In this document: piece by piece, positions 22,520-34,639 of the stretch
Layout: the number at the start of each line of letters is the position of its first letter
How positions within the stretch are numbered: position 1 is the first letter of the stretch
Assembly (NCBI GenBank): GCA_030407315.1
Contig: JALQPE010002030.1
Span: 1 to 64,000 of the forward strand
Direction: 5' to 3'
DNA: 64,000 bases
Origin: Asparagopsis taxiformis
Taxonomy: Eukaryota > Rhodophyta > Florideophyceae > Bonnemaisoniales > Bonnemaisoniaceae
The notes under the pieces: model-generated
Seen by the model: only the letters and a program-made list of their open reading frames with translations
The model's database searches: none
What the model was told of the DNA's origin: nothing
Translations under genes and position numbers: made by a program

Positions 22520-25010
22520 CGTCTGTGTTCTCGGAAATGGACGCGGACGTCCACAACCTCTAGTACACCTAGTATTACTAGGCGGACGTCCATGTTCTCC
22601 AGTATTTTTGGATGTCCGCCTAGAACCGGACGTCCATGCTGTCTAGTACGTCTAGTATTACTAGGACGACATTCATTGTTTCTAGTACCACGGATGTCCC
22701 CCTCGGGATGGACTTCCACCATGTCTATGTCCACCTAGGACGGGCGCCGGTTCAGAAATTCAAAAATTTCGACCCCAGAAATTTCTGCCGCCGTGCTCGA
22801 CATGGATGTCCGCATCCATCACGGCGACCACTCTATTTTTCCTTGTCGGTCGACTCCAATTTTGTCTTTAATTTTTTCATCCTCTCGCTCACACCCCCTT
22901 CCAGTTGGTGCTCACCTCCCCCGTACTGTACCTCAAACACCCCCTATACCACTCTAGCACGCATTTTCAGCTACCTATCCCCGCTTCCACGGTGCACACC
23001 TCCATTCCATACCTACTTTTCTGCTCTACCGTACAGATTTCGTATAACCAGTCCTCATACTACCTCAGAATAGGGAAAAACACCCCCTATCTCCTCGACC
23101 ATGCTCTCCCCCAACACCTTTGCAACGTATTGTTCTTCAATACCCTCTCTCCTCTACCTTCAACCCTCTCCTTCGCCCTCTCCACAAACTTCCCCTGCAG
23201 CTTACTCTTCCAAAACCTCTCACTCCCCATCCCGTACCCGACCTGCTCCACCCCTCCCTCCCTCAGCTGCTCCATGCCCCCACGCCACCCACATCTTCGA
23301 TACCGTATACACCACCACCACCGGCCCACGCTCCCGCTCCCCCGCCGTCTCCCCAGAAACCTCCCCACTCTGAAACACATATCAACCCCCCACTTCGCAC
23401 CCTTCCTCCCACTCCCCTCCCTCCCCAAATACAATAACCCCCTTCTTCTCCATCACATCCCCACTCACTACAGCCAGAACAGGCGCCACCCCCTCCCCCT
23501 CTTTCTCCTCACTTTCCTAAAACCCTCTCCTCTCGGCGCCTTCAACCGCACCCTCCTACGGTCCCACCTAAACACCTCCTCCGCCCTCACTACCCCAACA
23601 CCCCGCAGCGTCTCCCCAATCCCCATAATATGCTTGTCGGCACTCCTCTCCGAATCACACTCCATTCTAAACCCGCACTCCGTACATTTCCACCTCCCCC
23701 TGTACCATCCCAAGATTGCATCCCTCCACAGAACACATCCTCATACCACAGAAGAATTTTCTTCCTCTCATACCTCATCCTTAAAACCTCCATCTGCTCC
23801 ATGTAAATTTCGATGTAAATATTTTCTCCACTATGCAATCTCAAACATGTATGAGCCTATGACTTTCCGCTTTGTCAACCCTGAATATTGGTACTCATGT
23901 ATTCATAAAATAGGGCCACCCACATCCCTATCCCGTTCTACAAGCTTTACAAACCACCCCTAGTGGACATTTGTATGTATTTTGAGTATTTGTGGAGGTG
24001 GATAAGAGTACAAGGGGGTCAAAAGCATGTTGAGTGGAGGATATCCGCCCTCGAGAAAATTACTTTTATGCAATAAAATTTCGGGGGGTCAAAACCATGC
24101 TGAGTGGAGGAGTTCACGATTATATTGTGATGCTGTCTGGAGCAATCACCTCGTATTTGGAGCATACATAGAGGTTAATGGAATCATCCATATGTGCTCC
24201 ATAAAACCTTGAAAATGTCCACTAGGGCACTAGACGCATACTCCACAACTATACAACAAACACTACTCGCTATTTCAGACGACGCGGTACACAAGTAGCG
24301 TAGTCTCAACCTTCCGTGCAGCCTTCCCTGATGCGTACAAGTGCGAAACACGTCTAGACTACTACTACTACTACGATATAGTATATCAGAAGTGACTACG
24401 GGAATTTTCGGCACAGGAGATGCTGGGCCACCAAATTGATTTTTCGGAAATTTTAGAATTTCTGGGCTGGCCAGCAGTGCAATCGAGCTGGACATCCACC
24501 GGACGTCCATTTCAGGTTGGTCGTGAGAGAGTGGGGCGGGACCATGATGGAACAAGGACCAAGACCTGTCCCTGACGTGTTGAGCCTGAAATCGACCCTT
24601 CGTGAGACGCGATTTTGGCTTACAGTTGGTGCTTATAGAAGCCAGTGATAGCCCCGATCGGGGCGGCGGCCGGTTCCGGCTTACAGTTGGTGCTTACAGA
24701 CGCCAGTGATAGCCCCCGATCGGGGCCGGCGGTCGGTTCCTGGGGCCGTTGTGGCCAAATTAGACACCCTGATTTGAATTAAAATTTGGGCTATTCTCAA
24801 AAACATGCACATGTGAACATGTTTTTGAGATGGGGGTGTGCCGTACGGCACAATCGACCGCCCAAATCGGTGTTTTTTGCAATATTTTTTTGTGCCCGAA
24901 ATTGTAGAATTTCTGGGCTGGCCAGCAATGCATCTGAGCTGGACATCCACCGGACGTCCATTTCAGGTTGATCGTGTATCGTGCACGTCCACCCATTACC
25001 GGAAGCAAGT
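22520..25010 (+). mobile_element. Left end of GGACGTCC-family DNA transposon (copy A)
   Basis: Starts with the family terminus CGTCTGTGTTCTCGGAAATG and carries three GGACGTCC motifs in the first 120 bp. Next comes a pyrimidine-rich tract (about 22,880-23,780), a nested MITE (23,958-24,227), and subterminal units with GGACGTCC near 24,494 and 24,952. A conserved hairpin (CTCAAAAACATG / CATGTTTTTGAG) lies at about 24,795-24,829. The whole block is matched in direct orientation by 28,351-30,510. The gene at 25,245-28,350 lies immediately inside it. Confidence 0.75.
23958..24227. mobile_element. 270-bp MITE with 15-bp terminal repeats and CAC target duplication
   Basis: The ends are CCCTAGTGGACATTT and its exact reverse complement, flanked on both sides by CAC (23,955-23,957 and 24,228-24,230). 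The homologous copy B has the empty site with one CAC at about 29,774-29,776 and continues ...tagacgcatactcc in both. It contains two direct copies of a gggtcaaaa.catg.tgagtggagga block. No coding capacity; a 3-bp duplication fits CACTA or Harbinger-type sources. Confidence 0.88.
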
Positions 25011-25244
25011 AGGCGATGAAGCACGTACAAACCCAATTGTTCTGCTATTTCTAGCATAGACCATCGAGTCTAGAGATGTGAGGGAATCGTCCTGGAAATC
25101 ATGCTCCAACCCACGAGGGAATGGACAATCTAGTTTGAAAGCATGGAACGGAAGTACATTATAGTAGGTTCATAGATTGAAAGTGATAAAGGAGATGATT
25201 ATATTCTCGATAATTGTTTCCTAAAGTAGTTGTTGTTAAGCTAT

Positions 25245-28200
25245 CTAGCCGTCGGAAAACTGTTCTTCCTCTTCGTCCTCACTATAATACTGAATTTGAT
25301 ATTCAGGATCTCCCGGCAGAATAGGCATCAACGGGACCGCACTAATCGTGTGGGCTATAGGCTTGAGTTCTGGCTTGCGTTCTGTCGTCTTCATCCGCAT
25401 CATTCCCAGCTGCCCTGTCTTTGGCCTACGATCTTTCTTGACCGGGATGGGAACAACTGTCTTGTGGCGAACATTGACAGGTGCCGGTTGACTTTGCCTG
25501 GCAGACCGGCGCGGAGCATTGGGGATTACTTCTTCTTCGAATCCCAACCGCCTGATGAAACCAAACGAAACATTGTCGGGAATCGGATACGACGCATTCC
25601 TGAAATACGTGTGATACCTCGTTGTCGTGTGTGACACAACTCTGTCGACATGCCCTGCCCCGGCATGTTGTACATGGCCGTGACCGATGAAGACTGAACG
25701 TGGCGGAACGATTACCTTCTTCAGCTTCATCGTCTTGGCGTACATATCTAATTCCAGCGCTTTGGAAAAGACGTACTTGTGGGACCCTGGACACACCCAG
25801 ATAGGGAATGGGTCATCTCCGTTGGCAATAACAAAGTAACCCGGAAGTTGATCTTTGCGGTCGCGAGGAGGAACAGGGAAATCATTGTGTGGGACCTGCC
25901 GAGGACACCCCTTTCCCGTTATCAAAAACCGTCCCCCAGATGCCGGCATGACAAGTTTTTCTCCCGGTAAACCGCACTCCTCCAGCCCTATCAGCCGGAC
26001 AAGGATTCCCAGCCACACGTCCAGCAGGGCTCGCCGCGTCACAAACTTGAACCGGTCGATATGCGTCTCATCGTTCTCGGCATAGTCAACCAGGCAGTGG
26101 CGCGTAGACGTGAAGCGAGCCCTCCCCTCATTCCGGTTCTTCTCATCTGTTTCATCGTCCCCCGTATTGACAATGGGACTCCACAGCTGCCGGTTCCCAG
26201 GGTCCTTGTGCACCTGCTCCCCCTCCCATGTTCCCAAGAAGTACCGAAACAATTCCTGGTTAGGAATTTCTTCCATGAGACCCAAGTCAAATGGGAACTT
26301 GTCCGACGCATCGAGGTAGCTTACATCCGCGAAATTGTGCATCACCGTATACCCTCGCTCGTTGATTTCCGTTCGGCAATTGTGGAAGTACGCCATACCA
26401 GTGCCGGCCTCATACGAATCCTTCCAGCTTGTAGACATTCGCGCAACCTGGGCGAAGTCCAGCCTCGAGGGTAGAAAAGTCGATGTAGGCTCACACATCG
26501 CCTTGGCAGCCATCTTCCACGCCGCGAAAAACATCGGATAGATGGTGTCGATCTCGAAAACAAGATGACGAGCCCGATGTTGTTCCGGAATATGCAGCCC
26601 CTCAAACACAGGGTCCATCGCCACTTGCTTCAAATACCTCACCTCTCTGCCCTCCTCATCGATTTCCACACTCTCTAATAACAACCTGAGCTCAATCGGG
26701 GGCAGACAGCCAACCCTCACCGATGCGATGACGTCCGCGGGACGCTGCGCCAGATGATGCCCTTCGGCTCGGTCTTTGACTTCGAAATCGTCAGGAAGAG
26801 ATGGCATACGGTCGTCGAACAGGAGGTCGTGTTCAGATGGAGAGTCACGAACGATGTAACCGTCTTCATCGACTTCCACTCTTTCCGGAACAGTGAATGT
26901 AATTGTCACTTCGCGGACCCCCTTGCTTTCGACTTGGCCCTCGTCTGCACCCTGTTTGTCTTCCTCGTCCGAAGCGGTATGGACAGATTCTTGGTTGGAG
27001 GGAGTCGCACCAGCACGTTGGTTATCTTGGGGGACAATCTCAACGGCAGAATCGGGGGAACGGGCGGAGTCTTCGTCAACCTCATCACCGGAAGCAGTGG
27101 CTTGTTGTTGATCGGTGGGTTTATCAACAACGGCCTGCTCTTCTTCCCCGGCGGATTGTTGTACCACAACCGGCTCTTCTTCCTCGAGGCGTGTGCTCCC
27201 CGTCGAGCGAAGTCGCTGTGAACGGCGGCGGATGCCATGCGAAGCAGGCTCATGTTCGACATTCCGCTGCTTCTTGTGAGTGAGTCTCACATTGGCAGCA
27301 GAAGGGCGGCGTTTGCGTCGAGCCTTAGTCTTCTTCTTCAATGTCGGATTGAAAAACTCTTTCAAGTTCGTTTCCAAATCCTGTAAACGCGTGGTTCTCC
27401 GTCGCATTCGAACCTCACTGCTCCGGTCGTCCCCTCTATACATTGCAATGGCATTGGTGAGATGCCATTGCAACTCCTTCGGCTGCTTAACCGACCCAAT
27501 TGCCATCTCTGTGCTCAGAAATGACTTGCGCATAATACTCTTTGGGCGCCCATACGCAGCGTACAGAGAATTTGCTATTGCAGTCACGCGACGGACGTAT
27601 GTATAGAAGTCGTTCACGTCAAAGCGTCCATCCGGACGTCCACCATGAGCAGGGTTCAAGTACTCCGAAAGACCACGCAAGACGAAGACAAAGTTTTCTT
27701 CCAGCAACTCGCGCACTATCTTGTGGTCCAGGTGCGTTATCCCAATCTCGTTGCGGCGCTCGGAATTGTTCAGCTCACGCAACACTTCGTCGAGAACAGG
27801 ATGCTTCAGCGTTGCTATAGCCAAACGCGTCCACCGCCGGGCCGTGTTCGTTGAATTCATCATCCCCATGAACTGCGCCTCGAACAATGTTCGGATGACA
27901 TCAGACTCACGCAAGTCGCCAGCGTTTTCCACGTTTTTGCAACAGCAATCGTACGGATGAACTGCTGGATGGACGACAAGATTCGAACCAGGGAGCGCTC
28001 CGTCAGTTGCGTCCCAGTCGTATGGTTCGACTCTGCACTCTTGTGGATGATCTCATGAGGCTGAAGATCACTGTCGTCCTTGCGGCGAAGGTAGTACACA
28101 TCCAGAGGCTGAGTAACCCAGCGCAAGCGGTTTGCGTCCTGTGGCAGCTTGGTTCTGTGCATACGGGTGAGGCGCGTGAAGTCATCCGCAATGCTATGCA

Positions 28201-28350
28201 TAGCATCGAGACGATGCAGTCCGTCGATCACGGTCACGTTCGCATTGGCATGGAATTTGCCATTCTGGAACAGACGCGTGTCGGCGGACAGATGCGTGTT
28301 CTGCGACCTCAGCACCGTCACAGTGATACGCGAAGAGCTCACATACCCCA
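25245..28350 (-). CDS. DGxHR/ParB-like motif plus 2-oxoglutarate/Fe(II) dioxygenase protein, 5'-truncated
   Basis: Two overlapping frames make one line with a one-base change near 27,940, at an A5 run. The upstream frame has VTVIDGLHRLDAM, the DGxHR motif of ParB/DndB-like domains. The downstream 895-aa frame starts at a GTG, so its true N terminus lies upstream. It has a helical region, a basic NLS-like stretch, a long acidic linker and a C-terminal double-stranded beta-helix: HND (about residue 682) and H755 as metal ligands, with R773 as the likely 2-oxoglutarate contact, and PGSHKYVF and PPRSVFIGHGHVQHAG as family landmarks. The tail is acidic. Such enzymes hydroxylate proteins, nucleic acid bases or small molecules. 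The context suggests a DNA- or chromatin-directed role, which is inference. The 5' end is lost at 28,351, where another transposon terminus begins. Confidence 0.72.
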
Positions 28351-29775
28351 CGTCTGTGTTCTCGGAAATGGACGCGGACGTCCACAACCTCTAGTACACC
28401 TAGTATTACTAGGCGGACGTCCATGTTCTCCAGTATTTTTGGATGTCCGCCTAGAACCGGACGTCCATGCGGTCTAGTACGTCTAGTATTACTAGGGCGA
28501 CATTCATTGTTTCTAGTACCACGGATGTCCCCTCGGGATGGACTTCCGCCATGTCTATGTCCACCTAGGACGGGCGCCGGTTCAGAAATTCAAAAATTTC
28601 GAGCCCAGAAATTTCTGCCGCCGTGCTCGACATGGATGTCCGCATCCATCACGGCGACCACTCTATTTTTCCTTGTCGGTCGACTCCAATTTTGTCTTTA
28701 ATTTTTTCATCCTCTCGCTCACACCCCCTTCCAGTTGGTGCTCACCTCCTCCGTACTGTACCTCAAACACCCCCAATACCACTCTAGCACGCATTTTTAG
28801 CTACCTATCCCCGCTTCCACGGTGCACACTCCATTCCATACCTACTTTTCTGCTCTACCGTACAGATTTCGTATAACCAGTCCTCATACTACCTCAGAAT
28901 AGGGCAAAAAACACCCCCTATCCCCTCGACCATGCTCTCCCCCATCACCTTTGCAACGTATTGTTCTTCAATACCCTCTCTCCTCTACCTTCAACCCCTC
29001 CCTTCGCCCTCTCCACAAACTTCCCCTGCAGCTTACTCTTCGACCTGCTCCACCCCTCCCTCCCTCACCTGCTCCATGCCCCCACGCCATCCGCATCTTC
29101 GATACCGTATACACCACCACCACCACCACACCACCACCACCGGCCCACGCTCCCGCTCCCCCGCCGTCTCCCCAGAAACCTCCCCGCTCTGAAACACATA
29201 TCAACCCCCACTTCGCACCCATCCTCCCACTCCCTCCCTCCCCAAATACAATAACCCTCTTCTTCTCCATCACATCCCCACTCACCACAGCCAGAACAGA
29301 CGCCACCCCCTTCCCACCTCTTTCTCCTCACTTTCCTAAAACCCCCTCCTCTCGGGGCCTTCAACCGCACCCTCCTACGGTCCCACCTAAACACCTCCTC
29401 CGCCCTCACTACCCCAACACCCCGCAGCGTCTCCCAAATCCCCATAATATGATTGTCGGCACTCCTCTCCGAATCACACTCCATTCTAAACCCGCACTCC
29501 GTACATTTCCACCTCCCCCTGTACCATCCCAAGATTGCATCCCTCCAGAGAACACATCCTCATACCACAGAAGAATTTTCTTCCTCTCATACCTCATCCT
29601 TGAAACCTCCATCTGCTCCATGTAAATTTCGATGTAAATATTTTCTCCACTATGCAATCTCAAACATGTATGAGCCTATGCCTTTCCGCTTTGTCACCCC
29701 TGAATATTTGTATTCATGTATTCATAAAATAGAGCCACCCACATCCCCATCCCGTTCTGCAAGCTTTACAAACCA

Positions 29776-32045
29776 CTAGACGCATACTCCACAACTATAC
29801 AACAAACACTACTCGCTATTTCAGACGACGCGGTACACAACTAGCGTAGTCTCAACCTTCCGTGACGCCTTCCCTGATGCGTACAAGTGCGAAACACGTC
29901 TAGACTACTACTACTACGATATAGTATATCAGAAGTGACTGCTGGAATTTTCGGCACAGGAGATGCTGGGCCACCAAATTGATTTTTCGGAAATTTTAGA
30001 ATTTCTGGGCTGGCCAGCAATGCAATCGAGCTGGACATCCACCGGACGTCCATTTCAGGTTGGTCGTGAGAGAGTGGGCGGGACAATGATGGAACAAGGA
30101 CCAAGACCTGTCCCTGGCGGTTGAGCCTGAAATTGACCCTTCGTAAGACGCCATTTAGCCTTACAGTGGTGCTTACAGACGCCAGTGAGACCCCGATCGG
30201 CGGCGGCCGGTTCCGGCTTACAGTTAGTGCTTACAGACCAGTGATGACCCCGCTCGGGGCGGCGCCGGTGCCTGGGGCCGTTGTGGCCAAATTAGACACC
30301 TTGATTTGAATTGAAATTTGGGCTATTCTCAAAAACATGCACATGTGAACATGTTTTTGAGATGGGGGTCTGCCGTACGGCACAATCGACCCGCCCAAAT
30401 CGATGATTTTTCACAATTTTTTTCTGCCCGAAATTTTAGAATTTCTGGGCTCGCCAGCAATGCAATTGAGCCGGACATCCACCAGACGTCCATTCTGGGT
30501 TGTTCGTATGCTGCTCACATCTACGCATTACAGCAACCACGCAGGCGGGCCCACTGCTCATACGAAGTGCACGTAGCATGTGCAGCATGATGGATGAGCA
30601 GTGTTTGTCGTGAGAAAGTGGGGTGGGAGCATGTCGAAACAAGGACCAAAACTTCGCCCTGGCGTATTGAGCCTGAGCCTGGAATCGATCCTTCGTGAGA
30701 TGTGGCTTTGCTTACAGTTGGTGCTTACAGAAGCCAGCGATGGCCCCGCTCGGGGCGTCGGATGGCTTCTTCTGGGGCCGTTGTGGCCAGATTAGACACC
30801 TTGATTTGAATTGAATTTTGAGCCATTCTCAAAAACATGCACATGTGAACATGTTTTTGAGATGGGGGTGTGCCGTACGGCACTTTCGACCGCCCAAATC
30901 GATATAATTTTGCAATTTTTTTCTGACTGAAATTTTAGAATTTCTGGGCTCGCCAGCAATGCAATTGAGATGGACATTCACCGGACGTCCATTTCAGGTT
31001 GGTCGAGTATTGCACATGGATACAGTTTTGCAGCTATTTCTCAGCCCAACATTTTAGAATTTCAGGGCTGACCAGCAATGTAACCGAGCCGGACTTCCAC
31101 TGGACGTCCATTTCAAGTTAGGCTAGTGCTGCACATTTGCTCGCATCGCAGCAACTAAGCAAGTGTTGAGAGCACCGAGATGCCATGCAGACAAGAGGGA
31201 ATCGGCTGCAAACGGCTTCCCTGGTCGGCAGCTGGATGTCTGGATGTGAATGGCTGCAAGCATGGAAATCTTGCTACCGCACAGCGCATACACACTGCAG
31301 CAGCACATCACTGACGCATGCGAAAGTTGGGTGCTGCAGTGCGTGGTTGTTTGTGTGTTTGTGTGTTTGTGTGTGTATGACGAACCTTGTGGTATCCCTA
31401 GGCGTGCACTGGTACAAAAAGTTTGGACTGCCCCATCGGTCGTACTTTGGCGCATTTACATGCATCGGAGAACGACCAAGGAGGTAGAGCAGCAATCGCT
31501 GTTGGCTGAGCGTCCAAACTGGAGGGCTTGGGGCAATGTTCTATAGCAGTCATTTATAGGACGCCCACCGTTGATGACTGAGATCCACGGTGGGTTTAGT
31601 ATTCATGGTGTTGTCCTGCATTGGCGGACGTCGAAGACGAGTACTTCCAGTGAGCGTCCAAGGTGAACAGCTCAGCAGAGGATTATGATGTGTATGTGAA
31701 GGCATGGGTGAGGCCAGCAGGAACGTTTCTGCAAGATGGGCGTGAGTGGGTAAGTGAGCGGGGAGGGGCCGCTCGGGGCGCTTGGTAGCTTCTGGGGCCG
31801 TTGTGGCCAAATTAGAATCAAGCCTATGTCCGGCGGACGTCCTGAATTGCTTTATTTTTTGGGCTATTCTCAAAAACATGCACATGTGAACATGTTTTTG
31901 AGATGGGGGTGTGCCGTACGGCACTTTCGACCGCCCAAATCGATGTATTTTTGCATTTTTTTTCTGACTGAAATTTTAGAATTTCTGGGCTCGCCAGCAA
32001 TGCAATTGCGCTGGTCATTCACCGGACGTCCATTTCCATTTCAGA
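29776..32045 (+). repeat. Left arm of the 2.2-kb inverted repeat
   Basis: Pairs with 34,640-36,830 in inverse orientation over its full length. It contains three tandem-like units of about 200 bp (starting near 30,300, 30,790 and 31,850). Each has gggccgttgtggcc, the CTCAAAAACATG hairpin, the 14-bp palindrome GTGCCGTACGGCAC, an aattttagaatttctgggct block and a GGACGTCC box. A (GT)n-rich patch is at 31,345-31,380. Confidence 0.85.
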
Positions 32046-34639
32046 TCTACTGGTTGCACTAGGCCTGAAAGTGTTTCTGGATAGGGCCGAATAACGACCT
32101 GGGCAGCACGCACTGCGTAAGATGATCTGTGTGATGCAGACTGCAAGGATTTCTATGGTGATTCTGGCTGGGGAATGTGGTAAGCTTGATTGTTGCGTGG
32201 CTTTGTATCTCCTTGCCTGCCATTTTGCTTGGATATTTACACGAGCGATCAAACCGAAGACGCCGACTCGGCACAACTACCAACTCTCCTAGCTTCGAGT
32301 CAGCGCCATCTAATTGCAACTTGTGACACTCAAGACGAATACGTTGTGCTGATCTCTGCAATGAAAATTGAGTTAGTGCTGCAGTTCTTTTGGTCGATGC
32401 CAATATGCAGGGATACTGTTTACACCTTTTGGGAGTCAAGAAGTTCTCGGATTGCAAATCAAATCAGATCATGGTAGAATATCTGACTTTTCTCTCTTCC
32501 CTTCACCACATCTGCATCCGGAGCTGAGCCAAGCTGAGCTGGAGGGAACCCGGCCGCTGACCCCTGTCATTCTCATAAAAATCTTTAATGCAATACTATT
32601 CGTGTATGGTAATGTAAGTGCTAATGAAAATGTATACAAGTCTAGAATAAACGTTGCAGTGGTTCTTTGTAGCTATCGATACTTGCTAAAAATCTGTAGC
32701 TTTTGCTTCTCGCATGGACGAGTTGCAGTCTTTGTGTTTGTTTCATTTCTGCCACAAACGAGAGGCAATCAGGGTCTGTGTTCACATAGAGAATGATTTA
32801 ATATATGCGCTCATTGCCGTCGTAGATACTTTTAACAATGGCCAGTACGTTTCTCTCGGCCGCCGCCGGGTACGGTCGGACTGAAAGATCGGGGAGATGT
32901 GTGGAGAGTAGTGTTTGGATAGAGACGAACGTTGCGATGGATGGAATGGTGATGATTTCATGCTGAAGCGATGGGAGATGGATGGATATGGTTGAATGAA
33001 ATCTAGTATTCCGAAGGAGGCCTTTTCTCGAGGAAGAGGCATTATATTCTCACAAAGCATGTAGATACTGGTTTCCAGTTTGGTATGCTATTGTAGCTCA
33101 ATTCACATCTTATCTACACGTACGTATGGAGAGAGATCCAAGTGTGCGTGGCACAGGTCCAACGGTGAAACAACGCAGTATGAAACTACCACAGATAAGG
33201 CGGCGTACAAAATCCTCGACTCAAGGCAGCTCTCAGGCTTTCGTGAGCACCGACTTCGTTCCACCAAGATGTTGCGGAAATATGTGCTGGTCTAACTTGA
33301 TACGACCATTGGACAGTTTTGCTCTCTAAGCAATGAGCGAAAAATCAATGATTGCGCGTGTCGTCGGTACGGTCTTGTAATGTTGGCTCAACCAATAACA
33401 TCTAACGTTGAGTTATCCACCCTCCGCCGTGTCGCGTCGTAAATTTGCACAGAAAATTTGTTTCAAATCTTTGCTCCAATTATCAGCTCAAATACGGCAT
33501 TGATCTCCAGCTTCATCTGGACAGAAACACCGATCGCTCGATGTCTGTCTCAGATAAACCGCAGTCAAACGCCATGCGGAAAGTTTCATCGCTTCCCGTT
33601 GCGACTGAATCTGCAAACGCCACACAAAAATTTGCCCTTTCCGCGTCCGGAACGAACGCCGACTACATGTCGTCAGGTTCCTGATCGACTGGATCGATGG
33701 AGCTTGCTCTGCAGGAGAGCAGGACAGGCGGTTTGTTATGCCTGGACAATTTCCATACCGATCTCCCTTCTTGAGTGCAAAATTACGAGTCTAGAAATTG
33801 ACCTGCATCGGCTGCTGTATCACATCTGTGCTAAGGATTGATGATACCCGTACCGCTGAGAAATTGCAGCTCTGGTAACGTGGGGATGATGTGCTGAACA
33901 CGCAGAACGCTGATCCATAACGGGACTGCTTCATAGGCATAGTACGGAATGTATTGAGACAGCCCAAGCGAATTCAGGAGGGAGCACCAGGGCAGTGCGC
34001 GGTGACTCAGCAGATACCAGTGGTGAGTGGTCTAAATGGGGCTACACACGAGTTTGTCAATGAACAGTCTAGTTTAGTTTGGAAATGTTTCGGATGGATG
34101 GTATGTTGTAAATGTCGACAGATTTGAGGAAGCGATAGAAGCAATCAGCACCGTGTAGTTGCATCAAGGCTTTAGTGGCCATTGCTAGAGAACTTTCTCC
34201 AATGCCCTTATTGCAGGATGGGCAGAAAACCCGGCCGGCTTCGAGATTGAAGAATTCATTGCGCAGATTGAATGAATGCAATTGACGGAGAATGCAGAAG
34301 TATACAATGGTATCGTTTTGCAGGGTGACGTAGGGGAAACATGTTGGGCTTGTTGGAAATGCTGAGAGCGATGATGAGATCCAGTCGTTTCCGTCGTAGA
34401 TGGCAGTGCTTATTTTCTGCACGGCTAGCTTGTCTGCTGGGCGACTGGGCGGTATTGGCGTACGATGAAGCGGGACTGGTGGTGTTTAAATGACATTTTT
34501 TGTTTGAAGATGGATGTATGTGTGCGACTAGAATGTAGTAAGAGCATGAAAATGTTTATGTTTGATGGGCGTCGCATGTTGGGGGACTTTATGTCGTGTG
34601 GGGCAATAATGTCTCAGGTATTTGAAGCAGACAGCAATC
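32046..34639. other. Core of element B, no recognised gene
   Basis: The longest frames are 117-132 codons (for example 34,069-34,422 minus, with CPSCNKGIG; 33,458-33,841 plus). None shows a transposase or other known domain. This is where an autonomous element would carry its gene, so the copy is probably non-autonomous. Confidence 0.5.

Noticed and set aside
22905..23963. 352-aa Pro/Leu/Ser-rich plus-strand ORF
   Set aside because: Low-complexity product of the pyrimidine-rich tract; it breaks up in the second copy (28.7-29.8 kb) by non-triplet indels.
34069..34422. 117-aa minus-strand ORF in the core of element B with CPSC
   Set aside because: A single CxxC and no partner motif; length near chance for this composition.
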